Made by a program: the position numbers and the translations under genes
Origin: Kosakonia sp. H02
GTDB taxonomy: Bacteria; Pseudomonadota; Gammaproteobacteria; Enterobacterales; Enterobacteriaceae
Length of the DNA: 64,000 nucleotides
NCBI GenBank assembly: GCA_030704225.1
Contig: CP131915.1
Span: 1-64,000, forward strand
Direction: 5' to 3'
The notes under the pieces: generated by a model
Seen by the model: only the letters and a program-made list of their open reading frames with translations
Database searches by the model: none
Told to the model about the DNA's origin: nothing
Part shown: piece after piece, positions 34,515 through 43,985 of the stretch
How the letters are laid out: the number at the start of each line of letters is the position of its first letter
Position numbering within the stretch: the first letter of the stretch is position 1

Positions 34515-35270
34515 ATGGATCACGCAATATATACCGCGATGGGCGCAGCCAGCCAGACGCTGAATCAGCAGGCTGTCACCGCCAGCAACCTCGCGAACGC
34601 GTCCACGCCGGGCTTTCGCGCACAGCTCAATGCCTTGCGCGCAGTACCGGTAGAGGGGCTTTCGCTGCCTACCCGTACGCTGGTGGTGGCGTCAACGCCG
34701 GGTGCCGATATGACACCTGGACAACTGGACTACACCTCGCGCCCGCTTGACGTGGCGCTGCAACAGGACGGCTGGCTGGCGGTTCAAACGGCGGACGGTT
34801 CAGAAGGGTATACCCGTAACGGGAATATCCAGGTGACTCCGACCGGCCAGTTGACTATCCAGGGTCATCCGGTCATTGGCGAAGGCGGACCGATTGCCGT
34901 GCCGGAAGGCGCGCAGGTAACTATCGCTGCCGACGGTACGATTTCAGCGCTGAACCCCGGCGATGCGGCTAACACCATTGCGCCGGTCGGCAGGCTGAAG
35001 CTGGTTAAAGCGGATGCGCGTGAAGTGGTGCGTGGCGATGACGGTCTGTTCCGTCTGAGCCAGACGGCACAAGCAACGCGTGGCGCAACGTTACAGGCCG
35101 ATCCTTCCATTCGCGTGCAATCGGGCGTGCTGGAGGGCAGTAACGTCAAGCCGGTCGAAGCCATGACCGACATGATCGCCAGCGCGCGTCGCTTCGAAAT
35201 GCAGATGAAAGTTATCAGCAGCGTCGATGACAACGCGCAACGTGCCAACCAGTTGCTGTCAATCGGCTAA
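34515..35270 (+). CDS. flgF: Proximal rod protein FlgF
   Basis: 251 residues. N-terminal AMGAASQTLNQQAVTASNLANASTPGF and C-terminal GSNVKPVEAMTDMIASARRFEMQMK are the rod signatures; a central FlgE/F/G-like beta domain lies between. It occupies the rod between FlgC and FlgG. Confidence 0.95.
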   Translation: MDHAIYTAMGAASQTLNQQAVTASNLANASTPGFRAQLNALRAVPVEGLSLPTRTLVVASTPGADMTPGQLDYTSRPLDVALQQDGWLAVQTADGSEGYTRNGNIQVTPTGQLTIQGHPVIGEGGPIAVPEGAQVTIAADGTISALNPGDAANTIAPVGRLKLVKADAREVVRGDDGLFRLSQTAQATRGATLQADPSIRVQSGVLEGSNVKPVEAMTDMIASARRFEMQMKVISSVDDNAQRANQLLSIG

Positions 35271-35285
35271 TAAACAGGACTTCCT

Positions 35286-36068
35286 ATGATCAGTTCATTA
35301 TGGATCGCAAAAACCGGCCTCGACGCCCAGCAAACCAATATGGATGTCATCGCCAACAACCTGGCGAACGTTAGCACCAATGGTTTTAAGCGTCAGCGTG
35401 CGGTATTTGAAGACTTGATGTACCAGACGATTCGTCAGCCTGGCGCACAGTCTTCTGAACAGACAACGCTGCCTTCCGGCTTGCAGATTGGTACCGGTGT
35501 TCGCCCGGTTGCCACCGAACGTCTGCACAGCCAGGGCAACCTGTCTCAGACCAACAACAGTAAAGATGTCGCCATCAAAGGCCAGGGCTTCTTTGAAGTT
35601 CTGCTCCCGGACGGCACCTCTGCATATACCCGTGACGGTTCTTTCCAGGTTGACCAGAACGGCCAGCTGGTCACGGCGGGCGGTTTCCAGGTTCAGCCTG
35701 CGATCACCATCCCGGCGAACAGCCTGAGCATCACCATCGGTCGCGACGGTGTGGTCAGCGTGACGCAGCAGGGCGCGGCGGCACCAGTGCAGGTTGGCCA
35801 GTTAAACCTGACCACCTTTATGAATGACACCGGTCTGGAGAGCATCGGTGAGAACCTGTACACCGAAACCCAGTCTTCTGGCGCGCCGAACGCGACGACG
35901 CCTGGGCTGAACGGCGCAGGCTTGCTGTATCAGGGGTATGTGGAAACCTCAAACGTGAACGTAGCGGAAGAGCTGGTGAATATGATCCAGGTTCAGCGCG
36001 CTTACGAAATTAACAGTAAGGCAGTATCGACCACCGATCAGATGCTGCAAAAACTGACGCAACTCTAA
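35286..36068 (+). CDS. flgG: Distal rod protein FlgG
   Basis: 260 residues, identical in length to E. coli. LWIAKTGLDAQQTNMDVIANNLANVSTNGFKRQRAVFEDL and the ETSNVNVAEELVNMIQVQRAYEIN C-terminus are near invariant in the family. It forms the stiff distal rod that crosses the P and L rings. Confidence 0.97.
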   Translation: MISSLWIAKTGLDAQQTNMDVIANNLANVSTNGFKRQRAVFEDLMYQTIRQPGAQSSEQTTLPSGLQIGTGVRPVATERLHSQGNLSQTNNSKDVAIKGQGFFEVLLPDGTSAYTRDGSFQVDQNGQLVTAGGFQVQPAITIPANSLSITIGRDGVVSVTQQGAAAPVQVGQLNLTTFMNDTGLESIGENLYTETQSSGAPNATTPGLNGAGLLYQGYVETSNVNVAEELVNMIQVQRAYEINSKAVSTTDQMLQKLTQL

Positions 36069-36125
36069 GGCGTTATCCGGTGCGGTAACCGCCGCACCGG
36101 AACCCTGATTTCGAAGATGAATGCA

Positions 36126-36824
36126 ATGCAAAAATACGCCGTGCGCAGCTACCCGATTATGGCTTTAGTGGCATTAACCCTGAACGGGTGTGCCTGGGTT
36201 CCTTCCACACCGCTGGTACAGGGGACAACGACTGCTCAGCCGATCCCCGGCCCCGTACCGATGGTGAATGGCTCGATTTATCAGACTGCGCAGCCGATTA
36301 ACTACGGCTACCAGCCGCTGTTTGAAGACCGCCGTCCGCGCAACGTTGGCGATACGCTGACTATCGTGCTTCAGGAAAACGTGAGCGCCAGTAAGAGCTC
36401 ATCGGCCAATGCCAGCCGTGATGGCGACGCCAGCTTTGGTGTGGATACCACGCCGCGTTATCTCGAAGGCCTGTTTGGCAATGGGCGTGCTGACCTGAGC
36501 GCCTCCGGCAGCAATGGATTTGAGGGTAAAGGCGGAGCCAACGCCAGCAACACCTTTAGCGGCACCCTGACCGTGACGGTCGACCAGGTGCTGATCAATG
36601 GCAATTTACATGTGGTGGGTGAAAAACAGATAGCCATTAACCAGGGCACTGAGTTCATCCGCTTCTCGGGTGTCGTGAACCCACGCACCATCAGCGGGAC
36701 CAATACCGTTCCGTCCACCCAGGTGGCGGATGCGCGCATCGAGTACGTCGGCAACGGCTACATCAACGAAGCGCAGAATATGGGCTGGCTGCAACGTTTC
36801 TTCCTCAACTTATCGCCGATGTAA
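36126..36824 (+). CDS. flgH: L-ring lipoprotein FlgH
   Basis: 232 residues from MQKYAVRSY, as in E. coli; an ATG three codons earlier (36117) is also possible. Lipoprotein signal with LNGC, Cys22. FlgH makes the outer-membrane L ring. YQPLFEDRRPRNVGDTLTIVLQENVSASKSSS and FIRFSGVVNPRTISG blocks are conserved, ending in FFLNLSPM. Confidence 0.96.
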   Translation: MQKYAVRSYPIMALVALTLNGCAWVPSTPLVQGTTTAQPIPGPVPMVNGSIYQTAQPINYGYQPLFEDRRPRNVGDTLTIVLQENVSASKSSSANASRDGDASFGVDTTPRYLEGLFGNGRADLSASGSNGFEGKGGANASNTFSGTLTVTVDQVLINGNLHVVGEKQIAINQGTEFIRFSGVVNPRTISGTNTVPSTQVADARIEYVGNGYINEAQNMGWLQRFFLNLSPM

Positions 36825-36836
36825 CCGGGGTGAATT

Positions 36837-37934
36837 ATGTTTAAGTATTTGACTGGTATCGTGTTAGCGCTGGTGGCGACCTTCGCCCAGGCTGACCGTA
36901 TCCGGGACCTCACCAGTGTACAGGGCGTACGTGAAAACTCCTTAATTGGCTACGGTCTGGTGGTTGGCCTGGATGGCACAGGCGACCAGACGACCCAGAC
37001 GCCATTTACCACCCAGACGCTGAACAACATGTTGTCGCAGATGGGCATTACCGTGCCCACCGGCACCAACATGCAGCTAAAAAACGTGGCGGCGGTGATG
37101 GTTACCGCCCAGTTCCCGGCGTTCGCCCGCCAGGGGCAGACCATCGATGTGGTGGTTTCCTCCATGGGTAACGCCAAAAGCCTGCGCGGCGGTACGCTGT
37201 TGATGACGCCGTTGAAGGGTGTCGATAGCCAGGTTTATGCGCTGGCGCAGGGCAATATTCTGGTCGGTGGCGCGGGCGCGTCTGCTGGTGGCAGCAGTGT
37301 GCAGGTCAACCAGCTTAACGGCGGTCGTATCACTAACGGTGCGGTGATTGAGCGTGAACTGCCGACCCAGTTCGGGGCGAACAATACCATCAACCTGCAA
37401 CTGAACCAGGAAGACTTCACCATGGCGCAGCAGATTGCTGACACCATCAATCGCGGTCGTGGCTATGGCAGCGCAACAGCGCTGGATGCGCGAACCGTGC
37501 AGGTGCGCGTCTCCTCTGGCAGCAGTTCACAGGTGCGTGCGCTGGCGGATATCCAGAATATGGAAGTCGGCGTCACGCAGCAGGACGCAAAAGTGATTAT
37601 CAACTCGCGTACCGGTTCGGTGGTGATGAACCGTGAAGTGTCGCTGGATACCTGTGCTATCGCCCAGGGGAATCTCTCTGTGACGGTGAACCAGCAGAAC
37701 ACCGTCAGTCAGCCGAATACGCCGTTTGGCGGCGGCCAGACCGTGGTGACACCGCAGACGCAAATTGATTTGCGTCAGAGCGGCGGTTCGCTGCAAAGCG
37801 TGCGCTCCAGCGCCAACCTGAACAGCGTAGTGCGCGCCCTTAACGCACTGGGTGCGTCGCCGATGGAACTGATGTCCATTCTTCAGGCGATGCAGAGTGC
37901 CGGTTGCCTGCGTGCGAAACTGGAGATCATCTAA
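36837..37934 (+). CDS. flgI: P-ring protein FlgI
   Basis: 365 residues with a signal peptide cleaved after AQA before DRIRDLTSVQGVRENSLIGYG. Exported by Sec and assembled in the periplasm around the rod with help from FlgA. The stop TAA overlaps the flgJ ATG by one base (TAATG). Confidence 0.97.
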   Translation: MFKYLTGIVLALVATFAQADRIRDLTSVQGVRENSLIGYGLVVGLDGTGDQTTQTPFTTQTLNNMLSQMGITVPTGTNMQLKNVAAVMVTAQFPAFARQGQTIDVVVSSMGNAKSLRGGTLLMTPLKGVDSQVYALAQGNILVGGAGASAGGSSVQVNQLNGGRITNGAVIERELPTQFGANNTINLQLNQEDFTMAQQIADTINRGRGYGSATALDARTVQVRVSSGSSSQVRALADIQNMEVGVTQQDAKVIINSRTGSVVMNREVSLDTCAIAQGNLSVTVNQQNTVSQPNTPFGGGQTVVTPQTQIDLRQSGGSLQSVRSSANLNSVVRALNALGASPMELMSILQAMQSAGCLRAKLEII

Positions 37935-38893
37935 TGCTGACCGACAGCCGACTGTTGACGAGCGCGGCATGGGACGCGCAATCGCTGAATGACCTGAAAT
38001 CGAAAGCCGGACAGGATCCGGCGGCGAACCTGCGCCCGGTGGCGCGGCAGGTGGAAGGGATGTTCGTGCAGATGATGCTGAAAAGCATGCGCGAAGCCCT
38101 ACCGAAAGACGGTATTTTCAGTAGTGATTCAACACGGCTGTACACCAGCATGTATGACCAACAGATAGCCCAGCAGATGACCGCCGGTAAAGGTCTGGGC
38201 CTCGCCGATATGATGGTGAAACAGATGACGGGCGAGCAGGCACCGGTTGACCCGGCAGATCAAATGCAGCAAGTGCCGATGAAGTTCCCGCTGGAAACCG
38301 TCACCAGCTATCAAAACCAGGCCCTGACGCAACTGGTACGTAAAGCGATCCCGAAAGTGCCGGAAGATAACAGCGATGAACTGTTAACCGGCGACAGTAA
38401 AGACTTCCTGGCGCAGCTTTCGCTGCCGGCGCGTCTTGCCAGCCAGCAGAGCGGTGTTCCGCATCACCTGATCCTGGCGCAGGCGGCGCTCGAATCCGGC
38501 TGGGGCCAGCGGCAGATCCCGCGTGAAAATGGCGAGCCGAGCTTCAATATTTTCGGTGTGAAAGCGTCCTCCGGCTGGAAAGGGCCAACCACCGAAATCA
38601 CCACCACAGAATATGAAAATGGCCAGGCGGTGAAAGTCAAAGCCAAATTCCGTGTTTACAGCTCCTATCTGGAAGCGTTGTCCGATTACGTCGGCATGCT
38701 GACGCGCAATAAACGCTATGCGGCCGTCACCTCCGCCGCCACGGCGGAGCAGGGCGCTCAGGCATTGCAGAACGCGGGTTACGCCACCGATCCGAACTAC
38801 GCCCGTAAGCTGACCAGCATGATCCAGCAGTTGAAATCAATGGGCGAGAAAGTGAGCAAAGCATACAGCTCAGATATTGAAAATCTGTTCTGA
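37934..38893 (+). CDS. flgJ: Rod cap and peptidoglycan hydrolase FlgJ
   Basis: 319 residues. The N-terminal half (RPVARQVEGMFVQMMLKSMREALP) is the rod cap; the C-terminal half from about residue 160 is a glucosaminidase domain with catalytic Glu near residue 187 (AALESGWGQ). It bores the cell wall for the rod. Starts with the last base of the flgI stop codon. Last gene before the flgKL sigma-28 promoter. Confidence 0.96.
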   Translation: MLTDSRLLTSAAWDAQSLNDLKSKAGQDPAANLRPVARQVEGMFVQMMLKSMREALPKDGIFSSDSTRLYTSMYDQQIAQQMTAGKGLGLADMMVKQMTGEQAPVDPADQMQQVPMKFPLETVTSYQNQALTQLVRKAIPKVPEDNSDELLTGDSKDFLAQLSLPARLASQQSGVPHHLILAQAALESGWGQRQIPRENGEPSFNIFGVKASSGWKGPTTEITTTEYENGQAVKVKAKFRVYSSYLEALSDYVGMLTRNKRYAAVTSAATAEQGAQALQNAGYATDPNYARKLTSMIQQLKSMGEKVSKAYSSDIENLF

Positions 38894-38899
38894 AAAGTC

Positions 38900-38926
38900 T
38901 CAAGTTTCACCCAGGGTTGCCGATAA
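38900..38926 (+). promoter_or_regulatory. Sigma-28 promoter of flgKL
   Basis: TCAAGTTT (first four bases at 38900-38903), then GCCGATAA at 38919-38926 with the 15-base FliA spacing. The -10 is perfect and the -35 differs from TAAAGTTT at one position. It lies in the 75-base flgJ-flgK gap. Confidence 0.88.
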
Positions 38927-38968
38927 TCGTCAACAGGACTCATGTCTGAAAGTGTGTAAGGAACCTCC

Positions 38969-40618
38969 ATGTCCAGTTTGATTAACAGCGCCATGAGTGG
39001 GCTCAACGCAGCCCAGGCCGCGCTTAATACCGCCAGTAATAACATTGCGAGTTATAACGTGACGGGCTATACCCGCCAGACGACGGTGCTTACCACTGCG
39101 AACAGTACGCTGACTGGCGGTGGCTACGTGGGCAATGGTGTTATTGTTACCGGCGTTCAGCGTGAGTATGACGCCTTTATTACCAATCAGCTGCGTGCGG
39201 CGGAAAACCAGAACAGCGGTTTGACCACGCGCTACCAGCAGATGTCAAAAATTGATGATGTGCTGTCTGACACCACCAACTCGCTGTCAACCAGCCTGCA
39301 AGATTTCTTCTCCAGCCTGCAAACGCTGGTGAGTAACGCCTCTGATCCCTCTTCGCGTCAGGCATTGCTGGGTAAAGCGGACGGGCTGGTGAACCAGTTC
39401 AAGGTCGCCGATCAGTATCTGCGCGACCAGGATAAGCAGGTGAACCTGGCTATCTCTTCAAGCGTTGATCAGATTAATAACTACGCCAAACAGATCGCCA
39501 GCCTCAACGACCAGATTTCCAAGTTGACCGCCGTGGGCGCGGGTTCATCACCGAACGATTTGCTCGATCAGCGCGATCAACTGGTGAGCGAGCTAAATAA
39601 AATTGTCGGCGTTGAAGTCAGCACCCAGGACGGGAGCTATAACGTCAGCATGGCGAACGGCATCACGCTGGTGCAGGGCCGTGAATCGCGCCAGTTGGCG
39701 GCGGTTCCATCCAGTGCCGATCCGGCGCGTACCACTATTGCCTATGTTGATAAAACCGCAGGCAATATCGAAATCCCGGAAAAACAGGTCACGACCGGTT
39801 CACTGGGTGGCTTGCTGGCGTTTCGTTCGCAAGATCTGGACCAGGCGCGTAACACGCTGGGGCAACTGGCGCTCTCTTTTGCTGACGCGTTTAACCAGCA
39901 GCACACGCAGGGTTTTGATGCCAATGGCGATCAGGGCGAAGATTTCTTCACCATCGGCGCGCCGTCATCAACCAGCAATACCAAAAACACCGGCGATGCG
40001 ACGCTGAGCCCGGCGGTAACGGACAGCTCTGCGGTGCAGGCAACAGACTACAAAGTGGTATTCGACGGTACTAACTGGAATGTCACCCGTCTGTCCAATA
40101 ACACCAGCTTTACCGTGGCGCCGGATGCCACCGACGGCACGCTGAATTTCGACGGCCTGAAAGTGACCATCAACAATGGCACCACCGGTGCGCAAGCGAA
40201 AGACAGCTTCACGGTTCGCCCGGTCAGCGACGCCATCGTCAATATGAGCGTGGCGGTGACCGATGAGTCGAAAATTGCTATGGCGGAAGTTGCCGGTTCC
40301 GGTGCGAGTGATAACCGTAACGGCCAGGCGATGCTGGATCTGCAAAGCGCGAAGGTGGTTGGCGGCAATAAAACCTTCAACGATGCGTATGCCACGCTAG
40401 TAAGCGATGTTGGTAACAAGACCTCGACGCTGAAAACCAGCAGCACGACGCAAACCAACGTAGTTACGCAATTGAGCAATCAGCAGCAGTCGATCTCCGG
40501 GGTTAACCTCGATGAAGAGTACGGCAACTTACAGCGTTATCAGCAATATTATCTGGCTAACGCCCAGGTTCTACAGACCGCAAGCACGCTGTTCGACGCG
40601 TTGCTGGGTATTCGCTAA
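38969..40618 (+). CDS. flgK: Hook-filament junction protein FlgK (HAP1)
   Basis: 549 residues. N-terminal SSLINSAMSGLNAAQAALNTASNNIASYNVTGYTRQ and C-terminal GVNLDEEYGNLQRYQQYYLANAQVLQTASTLFDALL form the D0/D1 coiled-coil ends. The central part is the variable D2 domain. Exported with FlgN; first of the two junction rings. Confidence 0.97.
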   Translation: MSSLINSAMSGLNAAQAALNTASNNIASYNVTGYTRQTTVLTTANSTLTGGGYVGNGVIVTGVQREYDAFITNQLRAAENQNSGLTTRYQQMSKIDDVLSDTTNSLSTSLQDFFSSLQTLVSNASDPSSRQALLGKADGLVNQFKVADQYLRDQDKQVNLAISSSVDQINNYAKQIASLNDQISKLTAVGAGSSPNDLLDQRDQLVSELNKIVGVEVSTQDGSYNVSMANGITLVQGRESRQLAAVPSSADPARTTIAYVDKTAGNIEIPEKQVTTGSLGGLLAFRSQDLDQARNTLGQLALSFADAFNQQHTQGFDANGDQGEDFFTIGAPSSTSNTKNTGDATLSPAVTDSSAVQATDYKVVFDGTNWNVTRLSNNTSFTVAPDATDGTLNFDGLKVTINNGTTGAQAKDSFTVRPVSDAIVNMSVAVTDESKIAMAEVAGSGASDNRNGQAMLDLQSAKVVGGNKTFNDAYATLVSDVGNKTSTLKTSSTTQTNVVTQLSNQQQSISGVNLDEEYGNLQRYQQYYLANAQVLQTASTLFDALLGIR

Positions 40619-40632
40619 GTAAGAGGTGAGTG

Positions 40633-41601
40633 ATGCGTATCAGCACGCAAATGATGTACGAACAAAATATGCGCGGCGTAACCAATGCTCAGAGCAAATG
40701 GTTGGGATACGGCGAGCAGATGTCTACCGGCCAGCGCGTCAATCGCCCGTCTGATGACCCGATTGCCGCGTCGCAGGCGGTGGTGATTTCACAGGCGCAG
40801 GCTCAAAATAGCCAGTACGCAACGGCGCGTACCTTCGCCACGCAGAAAGTCTCGCTGGAAGAGAGTGTACTTCAGCAGGTCACGACGGCGATTACTGGCG
40901 CGCAAGGCACGATTGTCAGAGCGAGCAATGGTTCGCTGAGTGATGATGACCGCGCCTCGCTGGCATCGGAACTGCAAGGCTACCGCGATCAGCTGTTGAA
41001 CCTCGCGAACAGCACCGACGGTAACGGCCGCTACATTTTCGGCGGCTACAGGACCGAAAGTAAACCGTACGATGCGAACGGCACCTACAGCGGCGGTACG
41101 CAGCAAATAACCCAGCAGGTTGATGCCGCCCGTTCGATGGTGATCGCCCATACTGGCGATCAGGTGTTTAACACCATCACCAGTAACGCGACCCAGGAAC
41201 CTGTTGATCCCGCCACCGGTCTGCCTGGCACGCCGGAAACGGATCTGTTCAAAATGCTGGACACCGCGATTGCCGCACTCAATACGCCAGTAGCAGGTGA
41301 TGAGGCGGCAAAAGACGCAGCGCAGGCGGTGGTCGATAAAACCAGCCGTGGTTTGGGTAACTCCCTGAACAACGTATCGAGCGTGCGGGCTGAGCTGGGT
41401 ACCCAACTGACGGAACTTGATACGCTGGATGCACTCGGTGATGACCGTACGCTGGCGCTGACACAGCAGAAAAGTGATTTGATCGATGTCGACTGGAACT
41501 CGGTGATCTCTTCTTACACCATGCAACAGGCAGCATTGCAGGCATCTTATAAAGCCTTCAGCGATATGCAGGGTATGTCACTGTTCCAGATTAATAGCTA
41601 A
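40633..41601 (+). CDS. flgL: Hook-filament junction protein FlgL (HAP3)
   Basis: 322 residues from MRISTQMMYEQNM; a GTG directly before that ATG is ignored. Flagellin-like N-terminus (GYGEQMSTGQRVNRPSDDPIAASQAV) and C-terminus (VISSYTMQQAALQASYKAFSDMQGMSLFQIN). Second junction ring, FlgN client. Eleven to fourteen bases after flgK; a strong terminator follows. Confidence 0.97.
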   Translation: MRISTQMMYEQNMRGVTNAQSKWLGYGEQMSTGQRVNRPSDDPIAASQAVVISQAQAQNSQYATARTFATQKVSLEESVLQQVTTAITGAQGTIVRASNGSLSDDDRASLASELQGYRDQLLNLANSTDGNGRYIFGGYRTESKPYDANGTYSGGTQQITQQVDAARSMVIAHTGDQVFNTITSNATQEPVDPATGLPGTPETDLFKMLDTAIAALNTPVAGDEAAKDAAQAVVDKTSRGLGNSLNNVSSVRAELGTQLTELDTLDALGDDRTLALTQQKSDLIDVDWNSVISSYTMQQAALQASYKAFSDMQGMSLFQINS

Positions 41602-41648
41602 CACTGTTTCACTTTGGGCATGTTCGGAAACTGGGGCATGCCTGCTCT

Positions 41649-41682
41649 GCCCGCTCCATCACCCCGGAGCGGGCTTTTTTTT
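41649..41682 (+). terminator. Terminator of flgKL
   Basis: GCCCGCTCC / GGAGCGGGC, 9-bp stem, followed by eight T, 47 bases after flgL and immediately before the convergent MFS gene. Confidence 0.93.
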
Positions 41683-41685
41683 CAC

Positions 41686-42897
41686 CTACGCTTTCTGTGC
41701 GGCGAGTTTAATCTGGCGGGCATCGAACAGACGAATCCCCACAGCAATCAGCCCTGATACGCTAGCCAGCACCACCACGCCCTGCCAGGAAGCGATGGCA
41801 TAAAGTTTACTGCCGAGCGCCGAGCCCAGCGCCATCCCAATAAACACCCCGGTAAATAGCAGCGCATTCAGGCGACCGCGTGCCTGTGGTTCCAGGCCGT
41901 AAACCAGGTTTTGGTGCGCCACCAGGCTTGATTGCAGACCCAGGTCAAAACCCACAGCTGACAGGGCGATCAGCGCCAGTTGGCCGTGCGGTGGCAATAG
42001 CGGCAGCAGGAACATCAGTGCGAAAGAGACAGCGACCAGGCCTGCGCCAAGCTGGGTCACTTTTTCAGCACCGATTTTATCTGCCAGACCCCCTGCCAGT
42101 GGCGCCGCCAACGCGCCTGCGGCACCGGCAATACCAAATGTCCCGGCAACGGCGCTGCCAAGCTGGTATTTCTCCAGTAGCATCAGCGCAAGCGTAGACC
42201 AAAAAGCGCTAAAAGCTACCGATAAGAAACCCTGTGCCATTGCTGCACGGCGCAAGGAAGGGTAGCGCTGCCAGAGATGCGCCATGGATTTCATCAGTGC
42301 CGGATAACTCAGGGTGGAGTGCGTGGCAAAACGTGGCAACACCGACCACATCAGGACACCAATCAACGCAATGCTGACGGCGGCGAGTTGGTACATCACG
42401 CGCCAGCCGAACGCGGCACCAACAAAGCCACTCACCGTACGCGAGAGCAGAATACCCAATAGCAGGCCGGTCATCACCGTACCGACCATTTTCCCCTGTT
42501 TGCCTTGCGGCGCGAGGATGGCGGCAGCCGGAACGATATCCTGTGCCATGGTCGCCGCCATGCCGACTAACAGGCTGACAATCAACAATGAGGGCAGGTG
42601 GCTGGTCAGGCTACAAGCCAACAGCAGCACGGCCAGCGCCGCGCTTTTCACCAGGATCAGGCGGCGGCGATCGTGGCGGTCACCGAGCGGGAGCAGAAAT
42701 AAGATCCCCAGCGCATAGCCTGCCTGAGTCAGGGTCGGAACCAGCCCCATACCGTTAATGGTCAGGTGCAGATCATTACCCATTAATGGCAGTAGCGGCT
42801 GCGAATAGTAGATAGAAGCGACGCTGAAGCCAGCCCCCAGTACCAGCGCGAAAATGATGCGGCTCACGCGGCTTGTCGAAAGAGATTGACGGTCCAT
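41686..42897 (-). CDS. MFS transporter, drug/sugar-efflux type
   Basis: 403 residues from MDRQSLSTSRVSR (an ATG 14 codons upstream, at 42939, is possible but would overlap the regulatory palindrome region less naturally). About 12 hydrophobic segments; motif A appears as PLGDRHDRRRLILV between spans 2 and 3, and the family feature GFVGAAFGWRVMYQL in span 6. It resembles putative arabinose-efflux/YgaY-type permeases of the MFS; the substrate cannot be inferred. Divergent from a LysR-family gene, which probably controls it. This pair is not found between flgL and rne in E. coli. Confidence 0.85.
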   Translation of the reverse strand: MDRQSLSTSRVSRIIFALVLGAGFSVASIYYSQPLLPLMGNDLHLTINGMGLVPTLTQAGYALGILFLLPLGDRHDRRRLILVKSAALAVLLLACSLTSHLPSLLIVSLLVGMAATMAQDIVPAAAILAPQGKQGKMVGTVMTGLLLGILLSRTVSGFVGAAFGWRVMYQLAAVSIALIGVLMWSVLPRFATHSTLSYPALMKSMAHLWQRYPSLRRAAMAQGFLSVAFSAFWSTLALMLLEKYQLGSAVAGTFGIAGAAGALAAPLAGGLADKIGAEKVTQLGAGLVAVSFALMFLLPLLPPHGQLALIALSAVGFDLGLQSSLVAHQNLVYGLEPQARGRLNALLFTGVFIGMALGSALGSKLYAIASWQGVVVLASVSGLIAVGIRLFDARQIKLAAQKA

Positions 42898-42988
42898 AGA
42901 AAGTTTCCCGGAGTGTTCGGTTTGACGATGTGCGAGCATTTTTACCCGGACGGCGGTGGCGCGGTAGCCTGCGCAGTGGTAAAACGGT

Positions 42989-43005
42989 TATACGTGAAAC
43001 GTATA
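42989..43005. promoter_or_regulatory. LysR-type operator palindrome
   Basis: TATACGTGAAACGTATA is a perfect 7-bp inverted repeat with a GAA centre and contains ATAC-N7-GTAT, the classical LTTR T-N11-A form. It lies 13 bases before the LysR-gene ATG, between the two divergent genes, where an autoregulatory site is expected. Confidence 0.8.
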
Positions 43006-43017
43006 GGCATAATAATT

Positions 43018-43944
43018 ATGAAGCGACCAGAACGTATAGATAGAGTCGATCTGATGCGAACCTATATTCGTATTGTTGAAGCAGGATCGCTGTCGGCCGC
43101 TGCCCGCCAACTGGAGACGACACAGGCAACCGTCAGCCGCCGTCTGCAATCGCTGGAAACGCTGCTGGGCGTTAAGCTGCTGCTGCGCACAACCCATGCG
43201 ATGAAGCTCACTGATGATGGCGAACGCTGTTATCAACATGCGAAACGCGTGATGGACGCCTGGGTGGCGCTGGAAGATGAGCTGAGCCAGTCTGATGATG
43301 AACCGGTGGGGATTCTGCGGGTACGCGCCCCTCATGTCTTTGGTCAGGAGCAGTTACTGGGGCCGTTGACCCGGTTTCTTGAACGCTATCCGCAACTGTC
43401 GGTGGAGTGGATGCTGAATGATAAAAACGTCGATTTTCTGAGTGCCAATATCGATTGTGCGATCCGTGTTGGGGCGGAGGTCGATCCGGCAACAGTATCG
43501 GTGTTACTGGCGGAAGTGCCGCGAAGCCTGGTCGCTTCACCCGCGCTGCTGGCGCGTTTCCCGGATATCGACACACCGCAGCAGCTTTCCCACGTGCCGT
43601 GGATTGCGCTGAGTACGTTCTATCAGCATGAAATCCATCTGAGACATCAGGAGAGCGGCGAAGCAGAGCAGGTGGCTATTTCGCCAAGGTTGTTTACGGA
43701 CAGTCTTTACGCTGCGCGCAATACAGCGATTGCGGGTCTTGGGGTAACACTAATTTCTACCTGGGCTGTCGAAGAGGCGATCCGCAAGGGAGATCTGGTG
43801 GCACTGTTGCCGCAGTGGCAGGCAGCACCGCTACCGGTACATCTGGTGTACCCGTGGGCGCGCTACTATCCAGCGCGGTTACGCATGTTTTTGCAGCTTA
43901 TGCGCGAAGTGATGCCGGGGCTTGGTGGTATGCAGCGGGTATAA
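43018..43944 (+). CDS. LysR-family transcriptional regulator
   Basis: 308 residues from MKRPERIDRVDLMRTY; upstream in-frame starts would extend into the operator. N-terminal winged helix-turn-helix: VEAGSLSAAARQLETTQATVSRRLQSLE, residues about 17-46, then a LysR substrate-binding domain (VGILRVRAPHVFGQEQLLGPL, CAIRVGAEVDPATV). Closest in style to DmlR/PecT-like LTTRs that act on a divergent transporter. Inducer unknown. Its stop codon overlaps the rne terminator on the other strand. Confidence 0.9.
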   Translation: MKRPERIDRVDLMRTYIRIVEAGSLSAAARQLETTQATVSRRLQSLETLLGVKLLLRTTHAMKLTDDGERCYQHAKRVMDAWVALEDELSQSDDEPVGILRVRAPHVFGQEQLLGPLTRFLERYPQLSVEWMLNDKNVDFLSANIDCAIRVGAEVDPATVSVLLAEVPRSLVASPALLARFPDIDTPQQLSHVPWIALSTFYQHEIHLRHQESGEAEQVAISPRLFTDSLYAARNTAIAGLGVTLISTWAVEEAIRKGDLVALLPQWQAAPLPVHLVYPWARYYPARLRMFLQLMREVMPGLGGMQRV

Positions 43945-43967
43945 AAAAAGCCGACCCGGAGGTCGGC
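43943..43967 (-). terminator. Terminator of rne
   Basis: Minus strand GCCGACC / GGTCGGC with a 4-base loop followed by TTTTTTT. The T-run overlaps the stop codon of the convergent LysR gene. Confidence 0.88.
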
Positions 43968-43985
43968 TTAGTCATGCTCAGCGAG

